Assembly (NCBI GenBank): GCA_049323455.1
Contig: JBMONF010000065.1
Coordinates: forward strand, 124,001-188,000
Direction: 5' to 3'
Source of the DNA: Hypericibacter sp049323455
GTDB taxonomy: Bacteria; Pseudomonadota; Alphaproteobacteria; Dongiales; Dongiaceae
Length of the DNA: 64,000 nucleotides
Shown piece after piece: positions 27,639 through 36,269 of this stretch. The position numbers and the translations under genes are program-made. The stretch's first letter is position 1. Every line of letters starts with the position of its first letter. The notes beneath the pieces are model-generated. The model searched no databases and was not told where the DNA came from. It saw nothing but the letters and a program-made list of their open reading frames with translations.

Positions 27639-27974
27639 ATGACCACCGACCAGTCTCGGCGGCCGCAGGTGCGCAACATCAAGCTCGCGGGCCGTCGCAC
27701 CAGTTTGCGTCTCGAACCCGAATTCTGGGATGCGCTCGACGAAATCGTCGTTCGCGAAGGGTCGTCGCTCAGCGCCTTGTGCGAACGCATCAAGGGCCGA
27801 CGCGGCGCGGCGAACCTCACGGCCGCCGTGCGGCTCTTCGTGCTTCGCTATTACCGCGCCGCCACGACCGAGCCCGGCCATCGCTCGGCCGGTCACGGCC
27901 GCAATTCGGGCCACGGCCGCAACTCGGGCCACGCCCGCAACTCGGTACGCGCCGCCCGGTCGACGTCGCCCTGA
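27639..27974 (+). CDS. Ribbon-helix-helix domain protein with Gly/His/Arg/Asn repeat tail
   Basis: A 111-residue protein. The core KLAGRRTSLRLEPEFWDALD continuing into EIVVREGSSLSALCERI is an RHH_4-type ribbon-helix-helix fold seen in small alphaproteobacterial DNA-binding proteins. The C-terminus carries three imperfect copies of GHGRNS/GHARNS, encoded by an 18-bp tandem repeat (about 27892-27950), giving a basic disordered tail. The start at 27639 (MTTDQSRR) fits homologues better than the upstream in-frame ATG at 27552. Probable transcription factor of unknown target; the repeat tail is likely length-variable between strains. Confidence 0.82.
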   Translation: MTTDQSRRPQVRNIKLAGRRTSLRLEPEFWDALDEIVVREGSSLSALCERIKGRRGAANLTAAVRLFVLRYYRAATTEPGHRSAGHGRNSGHGRNSGHARNSVRAARSTSP

Positions 27975-27998
27975 CGCTGCGCTCGAACAGCGGTTCGT

Positions 27999-28538
27999 TC
28001 ACTTGCCGCTGTAGAACCGCGGCCAATATCGCTTGACCAACTCGCCGTCGCTGGCGAGCGCGTGGCAGCTGTCGAGATGGGGCGGTCGCCGGGCCGGGTC
28101 CGGCTTGCGCTGCCCGCGCCCGTACATGGTCTGGAAGGCGACCGTGCCCATGGCGCCCAGCATCTCGCTCAGATGAATGCAACCCTTGACGCCGCCCAGA
28201 AGCGTCTTGATGCGCTGGTGCCAGCCGGGCTGGATGCGCTCGCCCTTCATCACTTTGAAAGCGGGCGCGATGTCCGGGCAGATGCGGAAGGGTCCGGCCT
28301 CGGTCGCGACGTCGATGTCGACCACCTTGAAATCGTCGTCGAGCGTGAGGCGGACCCACATGTCGTGAACCGGCTCGCCCGCCTCGATCTCGCCACGATA
28401 GTCGTTGGGGAAGCTGTAAGTCTTGACGTCGGTCAAGTGGCCTTCGATGTCCCACAGCCCGTCCTCGCGGCGATAACCGCAGAACTCGTAGCGGCGCGTA
28501 TGCAGATGCTCGCGTTGGACCGATGCGGGCAAGGGCAT
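27999..28538 (-). CDS. DUF2889 domain-containing protein
   Basis: A 179-residue protein of unknown function. REHLHTRRYEFCGYRREDGL, DIEGHLTDVKTYSF, HDMWVRLTLDDD and the distal KGCIHLSEMLGAMGTVAFQTM are the recurring motifs of DUF2889. The family is soluble, without signal or TM segment, and often lies near aromatic-degradation or regulatory genes in proteobacteria. It converges with the RHH gene (24-nt gap). Conserved His and Cys residues (HLHTRRYEFCG, GCIHL) suggest a possible metal or ligand site; no reaction is known. Confidence 0.88.
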   Translation of the reverse strand: MPLPASVQREHLHTRRYEFCGYRREDGLWDIEGHLTDVKTYSFPNDYRGEIEAGEPVHDMWVRLTLDDDFKVVDIDVATEAGPFRICPDIAPAFKVMKGERIQPGWHQRIKTLLGGVKGCIHLSEMLGAMGTVAFQTMYGRGQRKPDPARRPPHLDSCHALASDGELVKRYWPRFYSGK

Positions 28539-28663
28539 GAGCCACCATCCTTTCGAGCTTTCAGCTTTCGCGAACGGCCGCAGGCTAGCGATGCCTCGGC
28601 GCGGCGGTCAATTGCGGGCGCTGCCGGGCCGCTCGCTGCCTGAAAGCCCGCGGATGGCGCGCC

Positions 28664-29953
28664 TCACGCGCCCGCCGTCTCGCTCATCGTCGCCGTCTCG
28701 GGCGCAAGGGGCGTGATGCGCAGCCGCTTGATGCGGTTGCGCTGGCGTTCCAGCACCTCGAAGCGGAAGCCGTAGAACATGAAGACCTGCCCGACTTCGG
28801 GAATGCGGCGCGCTTCGTGCAGCACCAGCCCGGCGATGGTGGAGGCGTGCTCGTCGGGCAGGCGCCAGCCGAACTCGCGGTTGAGGTCGCGAATCGTGAC
28901 CTGACCCTCCACGTCGATGCCGCCCTCCGCAGCGCGGCGCGCGCGGCGGACCCGGATATCGTGCTCGTCCTCGATCTCGCCCACGATCTCCTCGAGGATG
29001 TCCTCGAGCGTGACGATGCCCATGAGCGCGCCGTACTCGTCCACCACCAGGGCGAAATGCTCGCGCCGCTCGCGGAAGGCGCGCAGTTGCGCCAGAAGCG
29101 TCGTGGTGTCGGGGATGAACCAGGGCTTGGCCGCGATCTTGGCGATATCGAGGGTGTCGATCGGCTGGCCTTCGGCCCGGACCGCGCGCAGCAGCGCCTT
29201 GGCGTGCAGCACGCCCAGGATATTGTCCGGGTTGCCCTGATAGAGGGGGATACGGGTGTAGGGGCTGGCCAGCACCTGCTTGACGGTTTCGGCCGGCGGC
29301 TGCTCGACGTCGATCATGGTGACGTTCTGCCGGTGGACCATGATGTCGGCGACCGTCACCTCGTTGAGGTCCAGGATCGAATGCAGCATGGCGCCGGCCT
29401 CGTACACCTCGGCGGCCGCCTTGGCGTGGAGATCGATGGCACCGCGCAACTCCTCCTCGGCCTCTTCGCGGCCGAGCGCGGTGATGCGGCGCAGGCCGAA
29501 GAGCTGAAGCATGCCGCGCACGAGGAGCTGGGTCACGCGCGCCAGCGGCGACATCATCGCCACGAAGCCGCGCATGGCCGGGGCGACGGCCAGCGCCGTC
29601 CGGTCCGCGTTGTTGATGGCGACGGTCTTGGGCAGGACCTCGCCGAACAGCACGACCAGAACGGTCATGCCGGCGGTGGCGTAGACGACGCCGTTCTCGC
29701 CGAAGAGCTGGATCAGCACGCTGGTGGCCAGCGCCGAGGCCATGATGTTGACGAGGTTGTTGCCGATCAGGATGGCGCCGATCACCCGCTCCATATGCTC
29801 GCGCAGCCGGTTGACCATGGTGGCGCGACGATTGCCCTGCTGCGCCAGCGCGTGCATGCGCGGCCGCGAAGCCGCGGTCAGCGCCGTCTCGCTGCCCGAG
29901 AAGAAGGCCGAGCAGCAGAGCAGGAAGAAGATGAAGACGATGATGGCGATCAT
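28664..29953 (-). CDS. HlyC/CorC (CNNM-like) family membrane protein with CBS domains
   Basis: A 429-residue membrane protein. The DUF21/CNNM transmembrane domain (about 1-170) opens with FFSGSETALTAASRPRM and contains LIGNNLVNIMASALAT and FGEVLPKT. Two CBS modules follow (about 205-325; TRIPLYQGNPDNILGVLHAK and FALVVDEYGALMGIVTLED) and a CorC/HlyC C-terminal domain (about 345-415). Members are implicated in Mg2+/Co2+ export or magnesium homeostasis. It follows aroB by 36 nt on the same strand, the usual aroK-aroB-corC arrangement I know from Rhodospirillales. Confidence 0.92.
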   Translation of the reverse strand: MIAIIVFIFFLLCCSAFFSGSETALTAASRPRMHALAQQGNRRATMVNRLREHMERVIGAILIGNNLVNIMASALATSVLIQLFGENGVVYATAGMTVLVVLFGEVLPKTVAINNADRTALAVAPAMRGFVAMMSPLARVTQLLVRGMLQLFGLRRITALGREEAEEELRGAIDLHAKAAAEVYEAGAMLHSILDLNEVTVADIMVHRQNVTMIDVEQPPAETVKQVLASPYTRIPLYQGNPDNILGVLHAKALLRAVRAEGQPIDTLDIAKIAAKPWFIPDTTTLLAQLRAFRERREHFALVVDEYGALMGIVTLEDILEEIVGEIEDEHDIRVRRARRAAEGGIDVEGQVTIRDLNREFGWRLPDEHASTIAGLVLHEARRIPEVGQVFMFYGFRFEVLERQRNRIKRLRITPLAPETATMSETAGA

Positions 29954-29989
29954 GGCAGATGGCGGCGGATAGTGGCCGCGGAAACCTCC

Positions 29990-31129
29990 TCAGGCGGCCA
30001 GCGCGCGGGCGAGCAGGCCCTCGACTTCGGCCGGCTCGACGTCGCGCGACAGGAAGGCCTGGCCGATGCCGCGCGCGAGGACGAAGGTGAGGCGCCCGTC
30101 CTTGACCTTCTTGTCCTGATGCATGTGATGGACCAGGCGGGCCGCGTCGAAGCCTCGGCCGATCGCGGCGGGCGAGGTCGGCAAGCCGACGGCGGCGAGG
30201 TGGCGCGCGACCCGCGCCGCATCCTCGCTGGGGCAAAGGCCGAGCCGGGCGGAGAGCTCGAACGCCATGACCATCCCGATCGCCACCGCCTCGCCATGCA
30301 GAAGCTCGCCCGAATAGCCGCACTCGGCCTCGAGCGCGTGGCCGAAGGTGTGTCCCAGATTGAGGAGCGCGCGCTGGCCCGTCTCGCGCTCGTCGGCAGC
30401 CACGATCGCGGCCTTGGCCGCACAGCTCGTCAGCACCGCGTGACGGCGCGCGGCCGGCTCGCCCTCGATCACGTCGGACCCATGGCCTTCGAGCCAGGCG
30501 AAGAAGGCGGGATCGCCGATGAGGCCGTACTTCACCACCTCGGCATATCCCGCCAGGAGCTCGCGCCGGGGCAGGCTGTCGAGCGCGTCGGTGTCCGCCA
30601 GCACCAGGCGCGGCTGGTGGAAGCTGCCGACGAGATTCTTGCCCTGGGGCGTGTTGATGCCGGTCTTGCCGCCGACCGAGCTGTCGACCTGGGCCAGGAG
30701 CGTGGTCGGGATCTGGATGAAGTCTAGCCCACGCAGGAGGATGCTGGCCGCGAAGCCGGCGAGATCGCCGATCACCCCGCCGCCCAGCGCCAGGATCATG
30801 GTGCCGCGCTCGATGTGCAGGCCCAGCAGACGGCCGCACAGCTCCTCGAGATGATGGAAATCCTTGGTCGCCTCGCCCGGCGGCAGCACCACCGCGTCAT
30901 GGCGGATGCCGCCCGTGTCGAGGCTGCGCATCAGCTCGTCGAGATAGAGCCGGCCGACCGTGGCATCGGTGACGATGGCGACGCGGCGCTCCTTCAGGAG
31001 CGGCGCGATCAAGGCGCCGGCTCGGGGAATCAGCCCGCCGCCGACCAGGATGTCGTAGCTGCGCGCGCCCAGATCGACGGTCAGCCGGCCGACGCCCGCA
31101 AGCGCGCTCGATGGGCCGGGCTCGCTCAT
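29990..31129 (-). CDS. aroB: 3-dehydroquinate synthase
   Basis: A 379-residue enzyme converting DAHP to 3-dehydroquinate, second step of the shikimate pathway. GGGVIGDLAGFAASILLRG, PTTLLAQVDSSVGGKTGIN and GHTFGHALEAE are diagnostic and include the NAD- and Zn2+-binding residues (Glu in AGYAEVVKYG and the two His regions). The start at 31129 overlaps the aroK stop as ATGA, which fixes it although the frame stays open far upstream. Translationally coupled to aroK; the CorC-like gene follows. Confidence 0.96.
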   Translation of the reverse strand: MSEPGPSSALAGVGRLTVDLGARSYDILVGGGLIPRAGALIAPLLKERRVAIVTDATVGRLYLDELMRSLDTGGIRHDAVVLPPGEATKDFHHLEELCGRLLGLHIERGTMILALGGGVIGDLAGFAASILLRGLDFIQIPTTLLAQVDSSVGGKTGINTPQGKNLVGSFHQPRLVLADTDALDSLPRRELLAGYAEVVKYGLIGDPAFFAWLEGHGSDVIEGEPAARRHAVLTSCAAKAAIVAADERETGQRALLNLGHTFGHALEAECGYSGELLHGEAVAIGMVMAFELSARLGLCPSEDAARVARHLAAVGLPTSPAAIGRGFDAARLVHHMHQDKKVKDGRLTFVLARGIGQAFLSRDVEPAEVEGLLARALAA

Positions 31130-31725
31130 GACGAGGCCATCCGGCGATCGGTCGCGCGGGCCGGCGCGACGCCGGCGGCTTCGGCGGCCCGGCGCTTCAA
31201 ATGGTCCGTCAACGCGGCCAGGACCCGCTCGAGCGTCGCGTCCGGAGGGCCGTCCTGGCTGTCGACGGTGATGTCGGCCTCGGCATAGATCGGATAGCGC
31301 TGGGCCATCAGTTCGGCCAGCTTGGCGCGCGGATCCTCGACCTGCAGCAGCGGCCGGTCGTTGCGCCGGCCCGTGCGCTTGACCAAGAGATCGAGGTCGG
31401 CCCTGAGCCAGATCGAGATGGCCTTCTCGCGGATCACCGCGCGCGTGCGCGGGTCGATGAAGGCGCCGCCGCCGGTCGCCAGCACGAAGGGCGGGCTTTC
31501 GAGCAGCCGCAGGATGACGCGCCGCTCGCCGTCGCGAAAAGCCTGCTCGCCATGGCGTGCGAAGATCTCGGGAATGCTGCAACCCGCCGCCTGCTCGATC
31601 TCCCGATCGGCATCGACGAAGGGCAGCCCCAACCGCTGCGCGAGACGTCGCCCGATACAGCTCTTGCCGGCGCCCATGAGCCCGACCAGCACGAGTGGCC
31701 GGTCCACCGTGATCTCGCCGCTCAT
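31126..31725 (-). CDS. aroK: Shikimate kinase
   Basis: A 199-residue P-loop kinase phosphorylating shikimate at O3. Walker A is GLMGAGKSCIGRRLA, FVDADREIEQ carries the shikimate-binding Asp, ATGGGAFIDPRTR is the glycine-rich substrate loop, and RNDRPLL is the lid. An extra C-terminal Ala/Arg-rich tail of about 25 residues exceeds the usual length. It overlaps aroB by 4 nt (ATGA). The gene diverges from the small membrane peptide and xerD group. Confidence 0.95.
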   Translation of the reverse strand: MSGEITVDRPLVLVGLMGAGKSCIGRRLAQRLGLPFVDADREIEQAAGCSIPEIFARHGEQAFRDGERRVILRLLESPPFVLATGGGAFIDPRTRAVIREKAISIWLRADLDLLVKRTGRRNDRPLLQVEDPRAKLAELMAQRYPIYAEADITVDSQDGPPDATLERVLAALTDHLKRRAAEAAGVAPARATDRRMASS

Positions 31726-31922
31726 TGCCGATCCGACCGCGGCGTCCTAGAATCGCACGCGCCGCGCCTGCCCAACTGCCGCAGTTTCGCCATAGTCGGA
31801 CCCTATCACAAATCCCCATTCGTGTCGCAATCCCGCCACTGCCGCGCAAACGGGCGGCTTGCCGCGGGTCCTTCGATTCCCGCGGTCGGTTCCGGGAAAG
31901 CGGTGCGCAAGGTGCCCAGCCG

Positions 31923-32063
31923 ATGAAGAAAATTCTCGCCGTCCTGTTCGCTCTGGTGGTTGTCGGCGTCGTTGGCGCCGTGGTCGTCCTGGCCAGCATC
32001 GACCTGCCGGCCCCGACCCAGCGCATGGAAATCCCGGTTCCGAATGAGCGTTTGGCGCAGTAG
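31923..32063 (+). CDS. Small single-TM membrane peptide (46 aa)
   Basis: A very short gene encoding MKKILAVLFALVVVGVVGAV and onward: a basic start, one hydrophobic helix (about 4-24), then DLPAPTQRMEIPVPNERL outside or periplasmic. The motif of Pro-Ala-Pro-Thr followed by an acidic and an IPxxRF-like end resembles small membrane proteins of about this size that I recall beside xerD in Rhodospirillales, supporting reality. Its last 20 nt overlap the start of the next gene in another frame, which implies translational coupling. Function unknown. Confidence 0.65.
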   Translation: MKKILAVLFALVVVGVVGAVVVLASIDLPAPTQRMEIPVPNERLAQ

Positions 32064-33864
32064 CGCGGGCCGCCGCTTGGGGGCGGCCGTCCTTCTCGCC
32101 GGCTCCGCCCTCGTCGGATGGGGCGCCGGCGCGTCATCTGTGCTGGCGCAGACGAGCGGCCAGCCGATCCAGCTGCTGCCGCCGACGCCGGCGGGCGCAA
32201 CGCCGCCGTCCGCGCCGATAGCGCCATCGGAGCCGCTGCCGCCCGGCGTGGCGCCGCCGCCCGGCCCGACGGCGCCCTCGGGCATCCAGGTCCAGGAGAT
32301 CGGCAGCGAAGAGAACTACGCCGGCCCGCTCGATCCGGCGCAAGGCGGGCTCGGCTACGACATGTGGAAAGGCACCTCGGCGCGCGACCTCGAGGTGCTG
32401 CTGCCGCAGATCCCGCTGCCGGGCACCTCGCCCTCGATGCGCGCGCTCGCGCGCCGGCTGCTGCTGTCTTCGGCCGAGGCGCCGATGGGCAAGGCCGATC
32501 GCGATCTGCTGGCATTGCGCGCGGAGCGGCTCGCCACCATCGGCAACCTTGCCGACATGGAGAGCTTTCTCACTGTCGTGCCGCAGAGCACCCGCGACCC
32601 GACGTTGACGGCCTTCCGCCGCGAAGTCATGTGGCTCAAGGGCGATGTGGACAGCGCCTGCGGCCAGATCGATGCCGATCTCGCCGTGCTGCCGAGCGAT
32701 GTCGAGCTCGCGCGCCAGCAGATTCTGTGCCAGGCCGCCGCCGGCCAGGCCAAGGTGGCGCAGCTCGGCATCGACATGCTGCGCGAGCAAGGCCATTCCG
32801 ACCCGAAGCTGGTGCTGCTGGCCGATGCGCTCGCCGGCGGCAAGGATGCCAAGCTGCCATCCGACCTGCCGCCCTCGGCGGCGCTCTATGCGCTCTTGAA
32901 GAAGGCGAACCTGCCCGTGCCGCCGGACTGGGTGGACAAGGCGGGGCCGGCACTCCTGGCGCGGCTGGCCGAGGACGAGACGCTCGATGGCGCGGCGCGC
33001 CTTGCGGCAGCCGAGCGCGCCTTCGCCGCCGGCGCGCTCGATGTCGAGGCGCTGACCAGGCTCTACGCGGCTCAGCCGGCGACGCCGCAAGAGATCGACC
33101 AGGTCCTGGCCGCCGAGGACCGCGACGACGGGCCGCGCGGCCGTGCGCTGCTCTATCAGGGCGTGCAGCGCGCCCAGCAACCGCCGCGCCGCGCCCAGAT
33201 CCTGCATCGTGCGCTCGAGATGGCGCGCCGCTTCGGCGGCTATCCGATGGCGGTCGACGCCAACCTGAATTTCCTGCTGCAGCTCCAGCCGGGCCCCGAG
33301 CTCGCCTCGTTCGCGGGCGATGCGGGCCGCGCCTTCTATCTCGCCGGCCACTACGAGCGGGCCCAGGCCTGGCTCAACATCGCCCGCAATCGCGCCGAGG
33401 CGGATGCGCAGGCGCGCGAGGCCGTGCCGACGCTGGCGCTCTTCGCTCAGATCGCCGGCGCCGGCCAGCCGCTCGTCTGGGCGCCCAACGCGGTCGAGCA
33501 GTGGCGCGACGCCCAGGCCAAGGCCGGCGATCCCGATCCCGCCATGCGCGCGGCGCGCCTCTTTGCGGTGCTGTCGGCGCTCGGCGAGCCGGTGGGCGAT
33601 GGCTGGCGCCAGCTCGCCGGCGGCGACCAGGCCGCGGCGTCGTCGATTCCCGATACGACGCTGCTCGGCCGTCTCGATGCGGCCGCGGCCGCGGGCCGGC
33701 GCGGCGAAGCGGTGCTGATCTCGCTGGTCGCGGCGGGACCCGGCGGACCGGCCGGCGCGCATCCGCTGGTGGTCAACAGGATCTTGTCGGCCTTGAACGC
33801 GGTCGGGCTTGAGAGCGAGGCGCGGGCCATTGCGTTCGAAACCGTCATCGCTAACGGTATTTGA
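32044..33864 (+). CDS. Exported Pro-rich helical repeat-like hypothetical protein (606 aa)
   Basis: Function not recognised. An N-terminal signal peptide (about 8-34, LGAAVLLAGSALVGWGAGAS, cleavage near VLAQ) is followed by a Pro-rich linker (about 40-80, PPSAPIAPSEPLPPGVAPPP) and roughly 500 residues of Ala/Leu-rich helices resembling TPR/SEL1-type solenoid packing, though no canonical repeat is certain. No catalytic motif is seen. The start at 32044 overlaps the 46-residue membrane gene by 20 nt; xerD begins 34 nt after its stop. The neighbourhood membrane peptide-exported protein-xerD suggests an envelope or division-linked role, but that is inference. Confidence 0.75.
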   Translation: MSVWRSSAGRRLGAAVLLAGSALVGWGAGASSVLAQTSGQPIQLLPPTPAGATPPSAPIAPSEPLPPGVAPPPGPTAPSGIQVQEIGSEENYAGPLDPAQGGLGYDMWKGTSARDLEVLLPQIPLPGTSPSMRALARRLLLSSAEAPMGKADRDLLALRAERLATIGNLADMESFLTVVPQSTRDPTLTAFRREVMWLKGDVDSACGQIDADLAVLPSDVELARQQILCQAAAGQAKVAQLGIDMLREQGHSDPKLVLLADALAGGKDAKLPSDLPPSAALYALLKKANLPVPPDWVDKAGPALLARLAEDETLDGAARLAAAERAFAAGALDVEALTRLYAAQPATPQEIDQVLAAEDRDDGPRGRALLYQGVQRAQQPPRRAQILHRALEMARRFGGYPMAVDANLNFLLQLQPGPELASFAGDAGRAFYLAGHYERAQAWLNIARNRAEADAQAREAVPTLALFAQIAGAGQPLVWAPNAVEQWRDAQAKAGDPDPAMRAARLFAVLSALGEPVGDGWRQLAGGDQAAASSIPDTTLLGRLDAAAAAGRRGEAVLISLVAAGPGGPAGAHPLVVNRILSALNAVGLESEARAIAFETVIANGI

Positions 33865-33898
33865 CGGCCGGCGGCGCCGGCGCAAGCCGGAGGCGCCT

Positions 33899-34822
33899 GT
33901 GCCGAAGGAGCTCGAGGCCTTCCTCGAGATGCTGGCGGCCGAGCGCAACGCCGCCATCAATACGCGCACGGCCTACAAGCGCGATCTCGCGGATTTCGCG
34001 GCCTTCCTGCAACGCCGCCGCACCAGTCTCGCCGTTGCCGACAGCGAAGCGGTCCGCGCCTACCTGGCAGGCCTCGACGGCGCCGGCATGGCGCCGCGCA
34101 CCGCGGCGCGCCGGCTCTCGGCCTTGCGGCAATTCTACCGTTTCCTCGTCGCCGAGGGTTGGCGCGCGGACGATCCGACCGTGGCCATCGACAGCCCCAA
34201 GCTCGGCCGCGCCTTGCCCAAGGTGCTGACGGAAGGCGAGGTCGAGCGGCTGATGGAAGCGGCCGCGCGCCTGCCGGGTGCCGAGGGTGCCCGCCTCGTC
34301 GCCATCGCCGAGCTGCTCTACGCCACGGGCCTGCGCGTGAGCGAGCTCGTCAGCCTGCCGCTCGCTTCCGTGACGCGCGACCAGCGCGTGATCCTGGTGC
34401 GCGGCAAGGGCGGCAAGGAGCGCCTCGTGCCCTTGAGCGAGCCGGCGCTCGATGCGCTCGAGGCCTATCTCGAGCGGCGGCGCGAATTCCTCCAAGGCCC
34501 GCCCGAGCGGCCGGCGCCCTCGCCTTGGCTGTTCCCCTCGCGCGGGCGCTCGGGCCACTTGACGCGCGTGCGCGTGGCGCAGCTCCTGAAGGAGCTTGCC
34601 GTGATGGCCGGCGTCGATCCCCGGCGCGTCTCGCCCCATGTGCTGCGCCATGCCTTCGCGAGCCATCTCCTGGGCCGCGGCGCCGACCTCAGGAGCCTGC
34701 AGAAGCTCCTGGGCCATGCCGACATCTCGACGACGCAGATCTACACCCATGTCGCGGGCGAGCGCCGGCAGGCGCTGGTGCGCGACCATCACCCGCTCTC
34801 GAAGGCGCGCAAGCGGGGCTGA
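33899..34822 (+). CDS. xerD: Site-specific tyrosine recombinase XerD
   Basis: A 307-residue tyrosine recombinase that resolves chromosome dimers at dif with XerC under FtsK control. The N-terminal SAM-like core-binding domain includes NTRTAYKRDLADFAAFL. Catalytic residues are visible: Arg in TGLRVSELVSL, Lys in RGKGGKERLVPL, His-x-x-Arg in HVLRHAFASHLL, His in LGHADISTTQ and the nucleophilic Tyr in IYTHV. I chose the GTG at 33899 because GGAGG lies 5 nt upstream; an in-frame ATG at 33809 lies inside the preceding gene. XerC versus XerD cannot be fully separated by eye; context beside aroK favours XerD. Confidence 0.9.
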   Translation: MPKELEAFLEMLAAERNAAINTRTAYKRDLADFAAFLQRRRTSLAVADSEAVRAYLAGLDGAGMAPRTAARRLSALRQFYRFLVAEGWRADDPTVAIDSPKLGRALPKVLTEGEVERLMEAAARLPGAEGARLVAIAELLYATGLRVSELVSLPLASVTRDQRVILVRGKGGKERLVPLSEPALDALEAYLERRREFLQGPPERPAPSPWLFPSRGRSGHLTRVRVAQLLKELAVMAGVDPRRVSPHVLRHAFASHLLGRGADLRSLQKLLGHADISTTQIYTHVAGERRQALVRDHHPLSKARKRG

Positions 34823-34843
34823 GGCGGTATCTATTTGCCCTTT

Positions 34844-34922
34844 CGTCGCCCCGGCGAAAGCCGGGGCCCAGGGCAGCAGCGCGCCGCTTGCCCCCGGATT
34901 CCCGCTTTCGCGGGAATGACGA
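34844..34922. repeat. Dispersed intergenic palindromic repeat, family A copy 2
   Basis: CCCCGGCGAAAGCCGGGG left hairpin and ATTCCCGCTTTCGCGGGAAT right hairpin joined by a CCAGGGCAGC-containing segment; nearly identical in its right half to copy 1. It fills part of the 308-nt space between xerD and the lyase gene; 34923-35130 beyond it shows no gene. Confidence 0.85.
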
Positions 34923-35130
34923 TGAATTTCGATTCCAACCGAACAGAACTCGCATTGGCGGGCCTTCGGTCCCACAGTGGTCACGAGGGCGGCCCGACGC
35001 CCGATTGACAGGGCGGCGCCGATGCCGTCATTAAATCGGCTTCGGTCGAGCACTCCCTGGGGCAGGGTCCGCAGGAACGCCGGACCCCATCCCACATGAT
35101 CGCAACAATCCTGACCGGGGAGCCAGAACC

Positions 35131-36111
35131 ATGAGCTTCAAGATCGTCGAGCAGGCGCCCGCACGCCTCAACCGCAGCGAACTCGCCGTGCCGGGCTCGC
35201 AGCCGCAGCTTTTCGAGAAGGCCGCCAAGTCGGCCGCCGACGTGGTGTTCCTCGATCTCGAGGACGCGGTGGCGCCCGACGACAAGGCGCAGGCGCGCAA
35301 GAACATCGTTCAGGCGCTCAACGAGATCGACTGGGGCAGCAAGACGCTCTCGGTGCGCATCAACGGCCTCGACACCCATTACATGTATCGCGACGTGGTG
35401 GACGTGATCGAGCAGGGCGGCGAGCGGCTCGATCTCATCATGATCCCGAAGGTCGGCACCGCGGCGGACGTCTATGCCGTCGACATGCTGGTGACCCAGT
35501 GCGAGGACGCGGTGAAGCGCAAGAAGCGCCTGGGCTTCGAGCTCATCATCGAGACCGCCCTCGGCATGCAGAACGTCAACGAGATCGCGCAAGCCTCGAA
35601 GCGGCTCGAATCGCTCCACTTCGGCGTCGCCGACTATGCCGCCTCGACGCGCGCGCGCACCACCGGCATCGGCGGCCCCAACAAGATGTATGGCGTGCTG
35701 ACCGACAAGGAGGGCGAGGCGCCGCGCGAGTTCCACTGGGGCGACATGTGGCATTACGCGATCGCCCGCATGGTGGTGGCGGCGCGCGCCAACGGCCTCC
35801 GGCCCGTCGACGGCCCCTTCGGCGACTTCTCCGATCCCGACGGCTTCAAGGCGCAGGCCTACCGCGCGGCGGTGCTGGGCTGCGAGGGCAAGTGGGCGAT
35901 CCATCCCACACAGATCGCGCTCGCCAACGAGGTCTACAGCCCGTCGGAGGCCGAGGTCACGCGCGCACGGCGCATCCTCGAGGCCATGGAGCAGGCCAAG
36001 CGCGAGGGCAAGGGTGCCGTGGCGCTCGACGGCCGGCTCATCGACATCGCCTCGATCCGCCAGGCCGAGGTGCTGGTGCGCAAGGCCGAGCAGATCGCCG
36101 GGGCGAAGTAA
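35131..36111 (+). CDS. mcl1: L-malyl-CoA/beta-methylmalyl-CoA lyase (CitE-like)
   Basis: A 326-residue TIM-barrel CoA-ester lyase. The opening RSELAVPGSQPQLFEKAAKS, DVVFLDLEDAVAPDDK, VRINGLDTHYMYRDVVD, LIMIPKV, FELIIETALG, VDGPFGDFSD and KWAIHPTQIALANEV track the Mcl1 enzymes of Rhodobacter and methylotrophs closely. These cleave malyl-CoA to acetyl-CoA plus glyoxylate and beta-methylmalyl-CoA to propionyl-CoA plus glyoxylate with a divalent metal, as in the ethylmalonyl-CoA pathway or the 3-hydroxypropionate cycle. The ATG at 35131 is preceded by GGGGAGCCAGAACC. With the mutase it could feed glyoxylate and propionyl-CoA flux; ethylmalonyl-CoA-specific enzymes are not in the window. Gene symbol by similarity. 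Confidence 0.88.
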   Translation: MSFKIVEQAPARLNRSELAVPGSQPQLFEKAAKSAADVVFLDLEDAVAPDDKAQARKNIVQALNEIDWGSKTLSVRINGLDTHYMYRDVVDVIEQGGERLDLIMIPKVGTAADVYAVDMLVTQCEDAVKRKKRLGFELIIETALGMQNVNEIAQASKRLESLHFGVADYAASTRARTTGIGGPNKMYGVLTDKEGEAPREFHWGDMWHYAIARMVVAARANGLRPVDGPFGDFSDPDGFKAQAYRAAVLGCEGKWAIHPTQIALANEVYSPSEAEVTRARRILEAMEQAKREGKGAVALDGRLIDIASIRQAEVLVRKAEQIAGAK

Positions 36112-36121
36112 GATCAATGTC

Positions 36122-36262
36122 GGCCCCTTCCCTTGCGGGAGGGGCAGCGAAGGCTCGTCGCGACAGCGACGAATCGAGCGGGGAGGGGTGACCAAGGCTC
36201 CCCCTCCCGGTTCGGACGGCTGGCGCCGTCCTCACCCGCCCTCCCGCGAGGGGAGGGCGTGG
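36122..36262. repeat. Dispersed intergenic repeat, family B copy 3
   Basis: Contains CCCTTCCCTTGCGGGAGGGG, a central GACAGCGAC dyad, CTCCCCCTCCCGG and CCGCCCTCCCGCGAGGGGAG, between the convergent lyase and dimethylformamidase-like genes. It is likely to terminate transcription from both sides. Confidence 0.75.
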
Positions 36263-36269
36263 AAGAAAC

